From assembly GCA_021030915.1 (NCBI GenBank), contig JAGEMR010000052.1:1-64000 (forward strand): DNA of 64,000 nt, read 5' to 3'. The translations under genes and the position numbers were made by a program. Source of the DNA: Astrothelium macrocarpum. Its lineage: Eukaryota; Ascomycota; Dothideomycetes; Trypetheliales; Trypetheliaceae. Shown here in pieces: positions 44,345-55,902 of this stretch (position 1 is its first letter; each line of letters starts with the position of its first letter). The notes beneath the pieces are model-generated. The model worked only from the letters and a program-made list of their open reading frames with translations. It had not been told where the DNA came from and ran no database searches.

Positions 44345-44562
44345 GGGAGTGGGGGCTTGTAGGGTGGTGCATGCTTCGTTGCTCATCAAAATTTCATGTG
44401 TCGACGTTAAAATGATAAGCTTGAAAAAAGCGTTTTTTACGATTATTGTTGATACAGATGTATTAGCTGATCGACAATTCAGCAAATATGTTGTACAATC
44501 ATCTCTTGCACTTATAACGTAACTCGGACAGACCTGCTTTTCCAGGCTCATTCGCCTCGGAA

Positions 44563-46068
44563 TCACTCCCTCTCAAGCATTTCAGCAACGTCATCATCAA
44601 TCCCATCCATTGCATCTCCACTCTGGAATGCCTCAAACTCATCATTCAACTTTCGCCTCTTCACGCTTCCATACCCACCATTCACTCCATTCACATTTGG
44701 CGGAGTTTGGCTTTCTGGTCTCGGATGTGTAGCGCCGAGTCCTGACGCCGTAGAATAGGTCTCCAATGCAGGAGGCGGTTCTGACGATGGAGGTGGCTCT
44801 TCGTGACTTGGAAGCTCTTCCTCGATGAGATCGGCGCCTGTCGTCGTTGTAAATTCCGGTGGTGCAGGATTTAAATCTGGAGGTGTAAAAGTCTCGGCCT
44901 CTGGTGGAGGGGGCGTAAACGTTTCGGGAGCCGGTCTTGTGGCCTCTCTATCTGCTACTATCCGTGTATCTTCGGCGGGCGTGGAATCTTGTGCGGAAAG
45001 ACCCTGCATTATATGGTCTTCTACTTCACGACGCTTGCTTTCTATTTCAGTCTTTTGACTCTCGAGGTCAAGATGCTGGCTCTCTTCTGTTGCCAGTGAG
45101 GTTTTTTGTGCAGTTATGAGCTTCTCAAGTTCGGCAATTGTCGCACGTCGCGCCTTGATCACGTCTGCAACTTGACTTTCGGCAGCTGCCAAGCTCTTGA
45201 TCAGTGCACTAAGCTGAGCAGCGCGGACGGGAGGAGTTGGTGCGGTTGCGTTGGGGTCAGTTTGTTTGGCGTATTCTTTGTTTGCATTATCGATAATAGG
45301 CTTGACTGAAAGCTCAGCCTTGGTAAGAGTACCATGAAGCTCTGCCAGTGGTTTTAATTCAGCAGGAACAGAACTTGAACCTCCAAATAATTGGCCACCG
45401 AGCAGGTTCTTCTTCCCGGAACCGCGATTTCTGTCCAATTCTAGGCAATCCCATCAATATACACATCCGCCATATTCGAAGGCATACAATACGCACCGTC
45501 TATTCGAGACTCAACAGATGTGAGAACTGGCTCTTCAAATATTGCTCTTGCTCGCCACACCTCGACTACTCTTCGAATCTTTTGCTGAATATCGAATGAA
45601 GCTCCTTTGTAGGCTGTTGCTGTCGCATCTGCGATGATCTAGAATCCTATTCAGAAATATTCTTGCGATTAATCTCAACAGAGTCCTACCGGTGCAAAGG
45701 CGTGTAGGAAATCATCCTTTTTGCGAATCTTTGACTGCTGAGCGACCTCTGTGAATTATATTGTCAGCCAAGTGATGACATCGATATGTTAGGATTAGGT
45801 ACTTACCATTCGCGAGGTACAAATAGTTCAATCTCTTAGACGGAGTTGTGGATTCCTTCAATCGCTGGTTCCATAGTTGAGCAACCCGTTTGGCGTGTCT
45901 CCTGGAAGTGAGAGCATTTGTTTAGCCTGAGCATCAATTCGAAGCCTAGCTCTAGATGTTCACATCGTACCTATGAAATAAAACCCATTGCGAAACAGTC
46001 ACAATACTCTCCTGTGTGTCGACCAAACCCGACAACTTAGAGAGTACTGCATCATCGGTGAAAGCCAT
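44563..46068 (-). CDS. RTT103: CID-domain RNA polymerase II CTD-binding protein, Rtt103 type
   Basis: Five exons: 46068-45971, 45901-45807, 45748-45690, 45638-45497, 45440-44563, giving 423 residues. Residues 1-130 form a CID (RPR) domain: VLSKLSGLVDTQESIVTVSQWVLFH, RHAKRVAQLWNQRLKES, KRLNYLYLANEVAQQSKIRKK, FAPIIADATATAY and QQKIRRVVEVWRARAIFEEPV. A coiled-coil of about 100 residues follows, then a Pro/Glu-rich tail with a basic KRRKLNDEF and acidic end. In yeast Rtt103 binds Ser2-phosphorylated CTD and helps transcription termination with Rat1. The exon set is supported by frame at each of four junctions. It is divergent from the clathrin light chain gene. Confidence 0.88.
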
Positions 46069-46407
46069 GTCTCAATGGCTCAACACGACAGGGAGCTGAG
46101 CAGATACGGAGCTCTCCTTGAGCGATGCCTACGCCTAGACTGAAATAACACAGCTTCTGCGCTGGTTGTTGATGATTTGATGTACTGAGAGCTTCAGAAG
46201 CTCCGAGCACAAGTTGCCCGGCTGAACTTCGGCCGCTCTTCTGCTGGCCAAGCAGGTGCCCAGGGCATTTTAACTCAGGTCCTCGACCAAACATCTCCTT
46301 ACTTTATAAGAGGCCGAGCTAGACTCACGATAAGACAATTGTCCCAGCGCTTACTTCGTCAAGACTGCCGTTAATTCGACACCGACTTCCATTTCAAAAT
46401 TACAACA
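46069..46407. promoter_or_regulatory. Divergent promoter, RTT103 / clathrin light chain
   Basis: 339 bp between the start codons of two oppositely oriented genes. Contains tactttataagagg near 46302 as a TATA-like candidate for the clathrin gene. No further sites are assigned. Confidence 0.45.
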
Positions 46408-47299
46408 ATGGCGGACAGGTTTCCTTCGATAGAAGACATTGATGCTGGTGAGCTATCTTACCCTGTACGTATTGGGATTATGCTAAACGATGCTAATTGT
46501 TCCTAGGCCAGACTGAACCGCGAGGTGATGGCAACATTGACCTCATTAATGACTCTGGCGAGACCTCGGATTTTCTGTCTCGGGAACGTGCCGCGTTGGG
46601 TGAAGATGCTGATCAGTTCGCAACACCTGCCGACAACGCAGCAACAGTAGAAGATGATGACGGCGATTTATTGGGTGGAGGAGACACCACATTCCAGACT
46701 GGTGGCACCTCAATAGACAAAGCGGAAATGTCAGGGTTTGAGAGCAGTTTCCCAGCTCTCGACAGTGGAAATGAGGTATGCCCGACCTTTTCCGTCCACA
46801 TACTGAATCGCATTATGGGGACGTAGCTAAACCATCCCAGCAAGTTGCACCTGGCGGAACCATCACAGGCTCAGCAGCACCATTTCTCCCAGGAGCACCT
46901 ACGCAATTCCCGACTTTCTCGGACGAACCCGAACCAGACGTGATTCGGGAATGGCGCGAACGTCGTGACCTAGCCATCCAACATCGCGACGAGGTCTCCG
47001 CGGAGAAGAGAGAAAGGACAATCAAGGAGGCTCAGCAGAATATCGACGATTTCTATGAAAATTACAACAATAAGAGAGAAAAGGGTATCAACCAGACGCG
47101 AAAAGAAGCCGAAGATTTTCTTGCAAGTCGGGATGACACGACGAGTGGCGGTACGAGCTGGGAGCGAATCGCGAAGCTAGTGGACCTGAGTGGAAAGGGC
47201 TCAGGTGGAGGAGCTAGCGGTACTGGAAAGGCCAAGTTTAGAGAGCTCCTGCTGAGTTTGAGAAAAGATGAGAAAGCACCAGGCGCGTCGGGTGTGTGA
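46408..47299 (+). CDS. CLC1: Clathrin light chain
   Basis: Three exons, 46408-46447, 46507-46775 and 46841-47299, giving 255 residues. The start MADRFPSIEDIDAG leads into an acidic N-terminal segment, then SDFLSRERAALGEDADQF and the linker VAPGGTITGSAAPFLPG. The heavy-chain-binding part is a long amphipathic helix (IREWRERRDLAIQHRDEVSAEKRE ... EAQQNIDDFYENYNNKREK), followed by SWERIAKLVDLSGK and KFRELLLSLRKDE at the end. These match fungal light chains. It binds the clathrin heavy chain on coated vesicles of the Golgi and plasma membrane. For intron 2 the acceptor CCCAG at 46840 keeps the frame; an upstream AG at about 46826 would not. Confidence 0.93.
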
Positions 47300-48042
47300 T
47301 CAATCAAGAATTGGTTTTAAATGAAGAGTACAGGGCTGGTGCAATTTGGGATTAAACAGCGCGACGCTACATTGGCTTAAAGTTGGCAGTGTAGTAGATT
47401 CTCATGGAATCAAAGGATAATGGTTCGTGAGGGCATTGCCCCTGCGTGGTGGTCTTTGTGACCTCGCCTCCATTTTGTATTATAGCATAACTTTCAAATG
47501 AGTATCATTCAAAGCTATCACGAGTATATTCCAAGCACTCGCGTTTGGAGTCTTGTTAGAACACTTAATGTTTGTTGGTCGCTTGGCATGCCTACTCGAC
47601 GGTACAGTCATCTGGCGGAGCCACGTAGAATTTACTGTTAAGTTTAAAAAGAACGTAGATTTGTTTTCAGTAAATAGAAATGTTCGTAAATTCGTAAGAT
47701 CCATAATCCGAGCATATTCTGTCTTGTGTTTATAAGCGTGACTGCACACAACTTCTGTCGCCAATGAAAATGAAAAGTACAGCTCAAGTCTAACCAAGAA
47801 GTACTTGGATAGAGAATTTGCTGCCAACGTATCGTAGAGCGGAGATTAGAGATCTTACTGAAGAGACAGATACCCATAGTTTGTCCCTGTAGAATCCAGC
47901 CTAAATCATAACAGAGAGCAAAACATTGCATAAAGTGCGAGACGTATGTAAGACCCATTCGGGTGAAATAGACGTTAACGAACGCAGAAAAGCAATAGAC
48001 AGTAAATACCTAAATCGCAATCATTGTTGAAATGTTGCATGG
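47300..48042. other. Convergent intergenic region, no gene seen
   Basis: 743 bp between the clathrin light chain stop and the DUF6590 stop. Several short frames overlap on both strands without a domain. It probably contains both 3' untranslated regions. Confidence 0.45.
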
Positions 48043-49323
48043 TTAGGACGACCAATTGCAAACGCTGCAGCTGTGTGGCGGGTAGATGTAGCTTGTCTGA
48101 CCATAAGCCATACAGTTTGCACATTGAATGCCATAAGTTGTGCTTCTCCAGTAGGTGTCCAGTAGATGCTGAGAGTTTTTGGCAACTTTTCCGATGCTTA
48201 ATACCTTGACATTGTGCTCAACGGTGTACGTTTTGGAAAAGTTGATTCTTGAATATGCATTAAGCGCCTCAGGGTCATGCCGGATTGGCACAATGGCAAT
48301 TGGCTGCTTATTCATCCTTGATTCGCCCGGTAAGGCGGCGGGCGAAGCGCCTTCAACGTAGGCAATTGCGTGGTGCACCGCGTCGCTTCCTCGGCCGACC
48401 ACCCCACGACTGCTGTACGTTTGTATGGGACTACCCTTCAAATTAATATATGCAAAACAGCGCTGGCGGCGAGAGAACTTACACGCAAATACTATGTCGT
48501 TCTTCTTGGTGTACGACGATAAATCTGCGAATCTCCGAGTAGACCTGCTCCCCATACGAGACCACACTAAAATGGGTTGACCCCCTGGTGTTCGGACCAT
48601 CTTGGCTTGCAGGCTCAGTCCAGAGCATTGCAAAAACCTGAAACCAATAAGTACTTTCAATATGCAGGAGCAGATGCACACCTACCCGGCCCGGCGTAAA
48701 GAACTTGGCTTGGTCCTTGTTTTTGACTCTCTGGTATCCTGATATTTTTCAGCAATATGTCCACGGGAAGAAGCCCAGGACCCACTTGGATCCAGTGTCT
48801 CAGTCTTGCGCACATCATCTGAACCAGAGATATGCCTCTTGTCCGACTGCTCCTGAACATTCGCACCTCTTGCGCTCTCTGCATAGCCTCCTTCCGCTGC
48901 GTTACGCTCTTGCTGTTGATAGCCCTGAGCCCGAGGGCCAACAGCGTACCTGGGCTGGGTTTGGATAGTTGGTAGCGCCGTGCGCAAACTTCCCAAGTTC
49001 TCAAGCGGCCGAGCATAGGTTGGAGAGGCTTGATTTGAGAGTCCACTGGCGCCACCATATTGATTTTGTGGATAGTGGGCTTGTGTAGAAGTTGCGGCTC
49101 CAGTAGCATATCGATATTGCGGATATCGTACTTGCGCGGCTTGCCTTCCCGCCCCATCTGCGAAATCATACTGGTAACCGCCTGCGTACCAAATCAGTCC
49201 ATTAAGAGGGTGAGTGAATTAGTCTCGAGAATGTTTCTAACCTTGTTCGTTTAACCTCCAGCGATAATGGCTACCATTGGCATGCAGAATCCAATCAGAC
49301 CAACCACTGCCATCGTCTGCCAT
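48043..49323 (-). CDS. DUF6590-domain protein
   Basis: Five exons: 49323-49242, 49181-48786, 48738-48686, 48637-48483, 48430-48043, giving 357 residues. The N-terminus is MADDGSGWSDWILHANG, followed by a Tyr/Gln/Ala-rich disordered region. The C-terminal domain carries the DUF6590 pattern: LDPRYQRVKNKDQAKFFTPGR, VFAMLWTEP, SVVSYGEQVYSEIRRFIVV, CVPIQTYSSRG and SRINFSKTYTVEHNVKVLSIG. The family is restricted to filamentous fungi; its biochemical role is unknown. It is often near accessory genes. All four introns are 47-60 nt with GT-AG ends, and the family motif FFTPGRVFAMLW spans intron 3, which supports the model. The tail after SQHLLDTYW is not conserved and its end is less sure. Confidence 0.85.
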
Positions 49324-49934
49324 CTTTGCAATGATTCATCGAAGCCACGACGAATGCATTCTGATTTGTGCCCAGTGACACGACACATTTATACCCAACT
49401 ATGATGACTCCATGTGTAAGAGCCTCACTGGTAGTTTGTATAAACCCCTCTTTTGGCGCTGCTGCATGGTCTATGGCGTGGTTGAATCGCTAGGCAGTCA
49501 TTATGTATATTCGAATCCTCGCGGAAGCCATCTTATGCAACAGTGCACCAGGGGCTAGATACGAAGGTTGAGTGGTGTAGCGCGGCACGAGTGGTTGGTG
49601 ATGGACACGCTCCGACCCGCATTCGGTATTCAATGGCGCGTGCCGGGGAATCGGGCAGTGCGATGGAGTGCACATGGTATCCTTACCAACGGATTCATTT
49701 GTGGGCAGGCAACGCAGTGGGCTGAGACGCATGCCTTGATAACAATTCCGTCCGTTGGACCCCCACGGCAATATCGAGCGAGCGAGGCCTAAGCACTCTC
49801 AGGTGCCATGCGGCTCTGCACCATGGTCAATAGCCGTCCCTCGGGCGACGCTGAGCGGCTCTGTCTAATACTCTTCATGAGTAAGACAATGAGACGTCGC
49901 GCATTACTAACACCGGCGTACGCGTTACGGAGAC
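49324..49934. promoter_or_regulatory. Divergent region upstream of DUF6590 and coiled-coil genes
   Basis: About 0.6 kb. Open frames (49490-49792 on both strands) mirror each other and lack a domain. Nothing specific seen. Confidence 0.4.
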
Positions 49935-51620
49935 ATGCATACGAACCTGTCCGGAGGGTGTAGCCATCAAACAGCTGTAAGTTTTGTTACACCATACGTT
50001 CCCAGTACCTTGGTTCTAATACTCTTAGTGTAGCGCAGGAAGTCACTAGCAGACAAGCCTTTAAGCAATGGAAATCTTGATAGAACAGACAAAGTCACTC
50101 GACCCAATGGAGCCGAGACACTCCAATCGGAACATTTGCAACCTGAGAATGCGACAAATCTATCTATGGCTGTCCCATGCTCTGCATCGACTTTGAGAAC
50201 AGAATCTCCCAATCATGAGCCCTATTCAGAGTCTCAAACTAAGGCTTTGCTCAGCACTGGCCGTATTGGGTTGAGCAATGGCACGCGGTCAGATGAAGAG
50301 TTTCGAAAGAAGCAAAATGGAGTGGACCCCCCACCTTTGAAGCCCGATCCAGAGCGGTGCAGGACCAATCTTCAGTATCTTGTCGAATCACAAGAGAATG
50401 TAGCCCGACTACGTTTGCAGGTACAAGAGCGGCGAGCGGCCTTGAGAAATAAGCGGCTTGAAGTAGCAGAATGCGATAGATTGTTCATGGACGAGTTATA
50501 CCGTTGGCGGAGCAAAAACAATGGGCGAACAGAAGAGTTCGGCAGGCTTCAAGAACTATACAACCAATGCCAAAAAGCAAGAATGGAAGCCGGTCCAGTC
50601 GATGACGATTATGAAGAGTTGGAACTGCAGTTAGGGGAAGTAGAGTACGCCAACGGAAAGCAAAATCGACGATTGATCTCGTCCTTACAAAATGATGCAT
50701 CCAATATTGCTCTTGATGACCTTGAACATTCTACCGTAGATTCTCACATATCGTTCGAATCCTCAACGTCCAACGAAGATCACGAACATGAGCAGATCGA
50801 GAAGAACGACGAATCCGTAAATGCCAAAAATGGCGTTACTACGCATGATTTACTTAGCTTGAGCACTGCGCGACAAGCGGAAAACACTACAACTCCGAGG
50901 CCTCTAACACTTCGGATACCGGATCGAGTATCTACTACTTCGCGTACCAATAGGCACACTGGCGAGGAGCCGCGTGCATTTTCTGATACCCGTCTCTCCA
51001 TAGAGAACGGAGTGTGGCAAAACTGGAACCCAGTAGCCTCAGAACGCGATGTTAATTGGATTTTCGAGCGCGATCTTCTCGACATTCCTGACGATGCCTC
51101 TGAAGCGAGTCGACCTTACAACGAAGAGTTTGTTCTTCGCAATTTCGACCCCAAATTCAATCAGTCTTTATCAGACCTGCTTTTTTTCAGAGAGGAAGAA
51201 GAGATGGGTTCACAATCCACCTTGCGTGATTATCTGCTCAGGTTTCGAAATGCACACAACCGAGTCAATCGATGGCTCCTACACTGTGTTCGCACATCTT
51301 ACACAGAAGCCATGAGTCTCCAGCAAGCAATATCAGAAACAGGCAGTATGAATAGCCAATGGGCAGAGCAGGCACTTGGTTTGTGGGAAGAAGATGATGC
51401 AGCATTTTCACATTTTGATTCTGTCCCTACTGACCCAGCAACTGTATATGACCTTTTTCATTCACAACAGAGTGCTCCATTAGATTTACACAAACGACCG
51501 CCGTCTTCAAAGCGAGCGGCAATCGAAGAGGAGCCTGACGATTTGTTGTCACAAGTAACCAGCCGCTCCACCGATCGTCCAATCTTTCAGTGGATGTTCC
51601 AAGGATCAGAACTACCATAG
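49935..51620 (+). CDS. Coiled-coil protein of unknown function
   Basis: Proposed exons 49935-49976 and 50034-51620, giving 542 residues. Exon 1 (14 codons, MHTNLSGG...) is inferred because the main frame stays open and protein-like from 50034 without an ATG, with GTAAGT, a TTCTAATAC branch-like site and a TGTAG acceptor placed to keep the frame. If this is wrong, the start is the ATG at 50166 (484 residues). A coiled-coil near the first third (RLRLQVQERRAALRNKRLEVAECDRLF) is followed by an acidic disordered middle and an ordered, Trp-containing C-terminal part (VNRWLLHCVRTSYTEAM, QALGLWEEDDAAF). No known domain is recognised; nuclear or cytosolic location is open. Confidence 0.7.
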
Positions 51621-53499
51621 GAGCTGTCTAATTCGTCACTTCGGTGTCATTTGGCAATACACTCCCCGTGATCTGCAATAAATTGATGAGCGAAGGCTCA
51701 GATAACGTCCCGTCAATCATAGTATTAAAATGTACAATATAACAAACTCTCAAGCCGTTATCTGAATGGCTCTGTATTGATTGGGTACCAATACTGGTGA
51801 TGGATGCAGCGCGCTGCAACTTGATTTCCCGCCGATCTGAATTTAGGACATGGAAGAACAGATGACTCCACTTTAGCCATGGATGGCCTACATGATCATT
51901 TCGCATGCGGTCATGCTCGCGAAGGACGCATGGAGTGTTGGGATGATTGGTGCGCATGCTGCCCGGCTGCCTTTTTGCCTTTTGCAAGATTGCCTTGTGG
52001 AGTTTGATATTGAACCTTGACCCTTTCCGGGCCCCAGTCGGCACATACTGCCTTATTGCATCCAGACGCGCAGCGTGGGGGCAAGTCGCAATTTAAGGCT
52101 ACTACCGCGGCATGTGCGCGTACATGTGTGCAGCAGCCAAACTCAGTTTGGCGGTTTCTTATGCTATCTGGAAGCACGCCATCACATGAGACTGGTTGGA
52201 TCGGTCCTAGCCGTCCCAGCTCTAGAACCAGGCAGCGGCTTATCTTCATTTGGATAAATTGGGATGTCGGGATGTCGGGGCCTTGACTTCGGGCGAGCCT
52301 GAGTTCCCAACCTGAGACTCGCTTGCAAGAGCTGAGAACGCCCTGCTGAAACGAACTCTCTTGCTTGCAGTGCTATGCTTGGACGCTGAAGTTCTCGAGC
52401 GCTTCAGACCTGTAAGTTTTGCGGTCTTGTGGCTAAGAGCACCTCTAAATCGCGCAAAAACTTGAATGAGAACATTAGGGATGAAACCATCTGGTTTGGT
52501 GAGAGTGTCGGAGAATCTTGCATCAAATCCCCCGATGGTTTGTGCGGCTCTGTCCTTCTTTACAAACGCTTACGCGTCGGGAAATCCATACTCGCGTCCG
52601 GTCTCCGTATGGAGTACTCCGTATAGAGTGCTAGGTACTAAGTACCAAGTACAAACCTCAATGACATTAGCGCGGAAAGGCTGAACGCTAGTCAATTCTA
52701 GATGCCCAGCTTTCTGATTTGACGTTTACTGCACCAAGATTGTTTGCTTCCCGGGACACAGCAGCATCAGCGTGGTGGCTATGGAGGAGACTCGCTCAAC
52801 AATGTGCATCGACTCGTTCAATAAGGCCAATGAATTACAGATAAATATCTATTCATCGATTTCACGGTTACTAATCGACGTTGCTCACCCACCAGCACCT
52901 ACAACTGATAGGCGAAGTGCTGCTCTAAGATTAGATCCTTCAGCCGCAAACGCCATGGATTTGAACTTTACCAGATTGATAATCACGACCGCCAATGAAT
53001 GTCTTTCCTGTCTCCCATTTAAGCACTATTTTGCTTGGCATTCACCTTTGGCGTTGTGAAGTTGCCGCGATTTTTGGGGGCCATAGGGCGTTGTCCAATA
53101 GTTTTCATATCACGGAATCCTACGGTGGGTTACTCATGGTGAAAGATGCAACGCTTTAAGACTCTGGCCGCGTGTATCGGTTTCACTCTCTTCTCTAGTC
53201 AATTGCGTTTTGTGCGGCGTAGCAGTTGGAAGAAAATCCAGCATCCTATCTTTCTTATCTGAGTGCATCCCCAGTCGATCGCTTTCGTCATATTAGATTT
53301 TTACACAATTGCGGCACGACTTTCTCTCATGACGTTTTCATCAGCATCCAGATCTTAAAACGCATCACCACGATTGATATAGGCGAGGAATACAAGTGAC
53401 CATTGGTATTCACGCGGGCTCATAGCTCCTTTCGAATTGTTACCGCTGGCGCGGTCCTGCTAGCTGGCCTACGGAGTCTCCATTATCAAGCAAAGTAAA
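51621..53499. other. Intergenic, no supportable gene
   Basis: About 1.9 kb. A minus-strand frame at 51628-52044 (138 codons) and a plus-strand frame at 52772-53059 (95 codons) are open, but neither has a domain, signal peptide or clear coding bias. The stretch before 53500 is the promoter of the large membrane protein gene. A short near-repeat of ctaggtactaagtaccaagtac lies at 52630-52651. Confidence 0.4.
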
Positions 53500-55902
53500 A
53501 TGACTGGAGACTACATTTCACTTTCTGATTTCGAAGACCACACCAAGGAACAACATACTTCCATCGCATCTACCACGGCAGATCTGCTGCCTCGAGATTA
53601 CGCTGTTCGAGTCGATTCCTCGAGTCAGTCCCCTCTATTACAACGAACTGCATCTGGATTTACCAGTATTATACGACGCATTCACCGATCTTGGACCTGG
53701 TATTTGACATCACACGTTCTCAGCCTGCTATGGATAGCACCCATCGTAGCCTTACTGGTTCTCAATTTTGAGGGTTACATCATCGGTGCTAGTGCATGGT
53801 GTCCCCTTGGACACTGTTTACAAAATGCTGATACAATCTTGCCGGAAGGCGTCTCGTCGCAGCAGGAGCTAGACAAGCGAGATCACAACCTCCTTGGAGC
53901 TCTTCAATTCGTAGCAAAGGCAATTGAGGTGTGGTTCACGTTCATTGCAACCAGTCTTGTATTTGACGTGATCATGATATTGGCTGGAAGCTCCCAAGGC
54001 ATTCCGCTCGGCTTCTTGCTGACACATCTGGAGTTTTCGGACCTCAGGAATCTAGCGAACCCTCTGCTCTATACGTCAGTGAGACCGTCTGGACCAAAAA
54101 ACAAGCGGACTAAAATGATGCGATTTCGCATATTTGTTATACTTGCGGTCTTTTTGACCATTCTTACCAATCTCATGGGTCCATCAACTGCCTCATTACT
54201 CATTCCCGCGTTACAATATGTGACAATCTTTAGCCAGGCCCAACAACGATTTGGAACCATTTCTTCAAGTCAGCCTCCAAGCGGAGATGATGTTTTCATA
54301 GGAATATGCAACTCGACGAACCTGACAGCATCCCAATACGCTTGTACAGATTATGTATATGCTCCAAACCTTGACAGCATGGCATCATTCGTGGACTCAG
54401 GGTACCAGGATATCATTCTTCAAGGAGCGACACTGATGCCCCTCATCCAAGAAGCTGCTGTATCGTTTTCCTTCAATGTGAGCCTTCAGAATGACATTCT
54501 TTGGGCCCCAAACCGACAGGTGTTGCGCAACATGTCCGTAGATGCGCTTGCACTTCAGAACACGCTTTATGGAGGGAATGGTACATTTGTCTTTGACATT
54601 GGCAACTCTATACCAGTGCCAAGTGAACGAGTATCGGCTTTGAACAGATCATTATCAACAACAATCGAAAGGCAGGGCCCCAGTCTCGGGCTCTCTCCAA
54701 CGATGAGTTGTGGCTTGGGCGACTTACTCGAAATCACGGACATTAGCTCTTCTGCAAATCAGACAGTACGCTGTCTAGGTGGCCGTCTTACCGGGGATGA
54801 TAATGACAATGGCTTTAACTACACAAAGTGTCTTAGAGCTGGTCAAGGTTGGAATGAGACGAATAAACTTTATGAGTTTTCCCTCGACCCTGCTGCTAGC
54901 AACCTGAGTGAAGGTTACTTCTCCGTGGGTCGAACCTACGTTAGTACTTACTTTTCCGACAAGGCAGTCTATTTTAATGAGTCGGATGATTTCGGCTCGG
55001 GCATGGGCGCTTGTTACAACGATAGCATGGCCAATCAGGGTAAATCAGCGCCTTCTTGCGACTGGGACAAAATCTTTTCAACCGCAATGCCGGCTTATCT
55101 ACAAAACTCGTCAATGAATGTTCTGACTACTGAGTACTACCTGGATTTGGCGGTAGCTATAAATTCTCCTCAGCGGGTTTGGTGTGACAGCACATCGATC
55201 TTGAATTTCACGACTTATTCGCTTGACGCCTCAGTCGTCACCAACTTTGAGAGCAATGTTCTTATGGGCAGCTTCCCAAAGGGGGTTGAGAATAGCAGTA
55301 CCATCGTACTTGATCCTTCGTGGTTATTAGCTGCCTGGTCCGTGAACCCAAACTCTTCTGTCAGTGCCAATCGAACGATGGTTTCTGATATGCAACGAAC
55401 TGTCCAGAGTTGGACAACAGTAGACTATAATGGTCTCAATAGCTCTGAATTGGCCAATTACGAGTACACCGTTGATCAGAAGGAGTTTTTGCTTTTTAAT
55501 ATATTCACGATTCTTCAGGCCCTATCTATGGTCGATTACAGCTTCACGAACATCACAGGCTCCAGCTTGAAAGACCAAAAGGGCTCCATAGACCAGCCAG
55601 TTCTCAGTTCATCAATTTCCATACAAGTCTGGTCTTATGGTATCAACTCGCGAACAGCCATTCTTGGTGTAGTTGTGAGCATCCTGGGCATCCTTGTGGT
55701 CCTTTCACGGCTGGTATTGGCGTTTGTGTTCCGAAACAAGCAAGACTTTTCAGAACTTGAGTTGTTGGTGGCTGCGCTTGAGCATACGGATCGAGCCGCA
55801 TTTGCGGGTTTGCATCGAGAGAAGGACCAGGCTCGTGCGAGATTTCAGATTTTGGAAGGAAATGAGGGTAAGCCGCTTTTCATTCCCAGAAAGATGGAAT
55901 GA
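53500..55902 (+). CDS. Large glycosylated fungal membrane protein, unknown function
   Basis: Single exon, 800 residues. A cytosolic N-terminus of about 70 residues is followed by membrane helices near residues 72-95 (LSLLWIAPIVALLVLNFEG), 143-165 (VWFTFIATSLVFDVIMILAG) and 207-224 (IFVILAVFLTILTNLMG). A very long loop (about 470 residues) carries more than fifteen N-glycosylation sequons and many Cys, so it is extracellular or luminal. A last helix near 720-745 (AILGVVVSILGILVVLSRLVLAFVF) precedes an acidic cytosolic tail. Proteins with this layout are common in Pezizomycotina as predicted surface proteins, but I do not recognise a named family and no catalytic motif is visible. Confidence 0.8.
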   Translation: MTGDYISLSDFEDHTKEQHTSIASTTADLLPRDYAVRVDSSSQSPLLQRTASGFTSIIRRIHRSWTWYLTSHVLSLLWIAPIVALLVLNFEGYIIGASAWCPLGHCLQNADTILPEGVSSQQELDKRDHNLLGALQFVAKAIEVWFTFIATSLVFDVIMILAGSSQGIPLGFLLTHLEFSDLRNLANPLLYTSVRPSGPKNKRTKMMRFRIFVILAVFLTILTNLMGPSTASLLIPALQYVTIFSQAQQRFGTISSSQPPSGDDVFIGICNSTNLTASQYACTDYVYAPNLDSMASFVDSGYQDIILQGATLMPLIQEAAVSFSFNVSLQNDILWAPNRQVLRNMSVDALALQNTLYGGNGTFVFDIGNSIPVPSERVSALNRSLSTTIERQGPSLGLSPTMSCGLGDLLEITDISSSANQTVRCLGGRLTGDDNDNGFNYTKCLRAGQGWNETNKLYEFSLDPAASNLSEGYFSVGRTYVSTYFSDKAVYFNESDDFGSGMGACYNDSMANQGKSAPSCDWDKIFSTAMPAYLQNSSMNVLTTEYYLDLAVAINSPQRVWCDSTSILNFTTYSLDASVVTNFESNVLMGSFPKGVENSSTIVLDPSWLLAAWSVNPNSSVSANRTMVSDMQRTVQSWTTVDYNGLNSSELANYEYTVDQKEFLLFNIFTILQALSMVDYSFTNITGSSLKDQKGSIDQPVLSSSISIQVWSYGINSRTAILGVVVSILGILVVLSRLVLAFVFRNKQDFSELELLVAALEHTDRAAFAGLHREKDQARARFQILEGNEGKPLFIPRKME

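Noticed and set aside
51628..52044. 138-codon minus-strand frame beside the coiled-coil gene
   Set aside because: Contains no recognisable domain and has no coding bias; retained only as a note in the intergenic entry.
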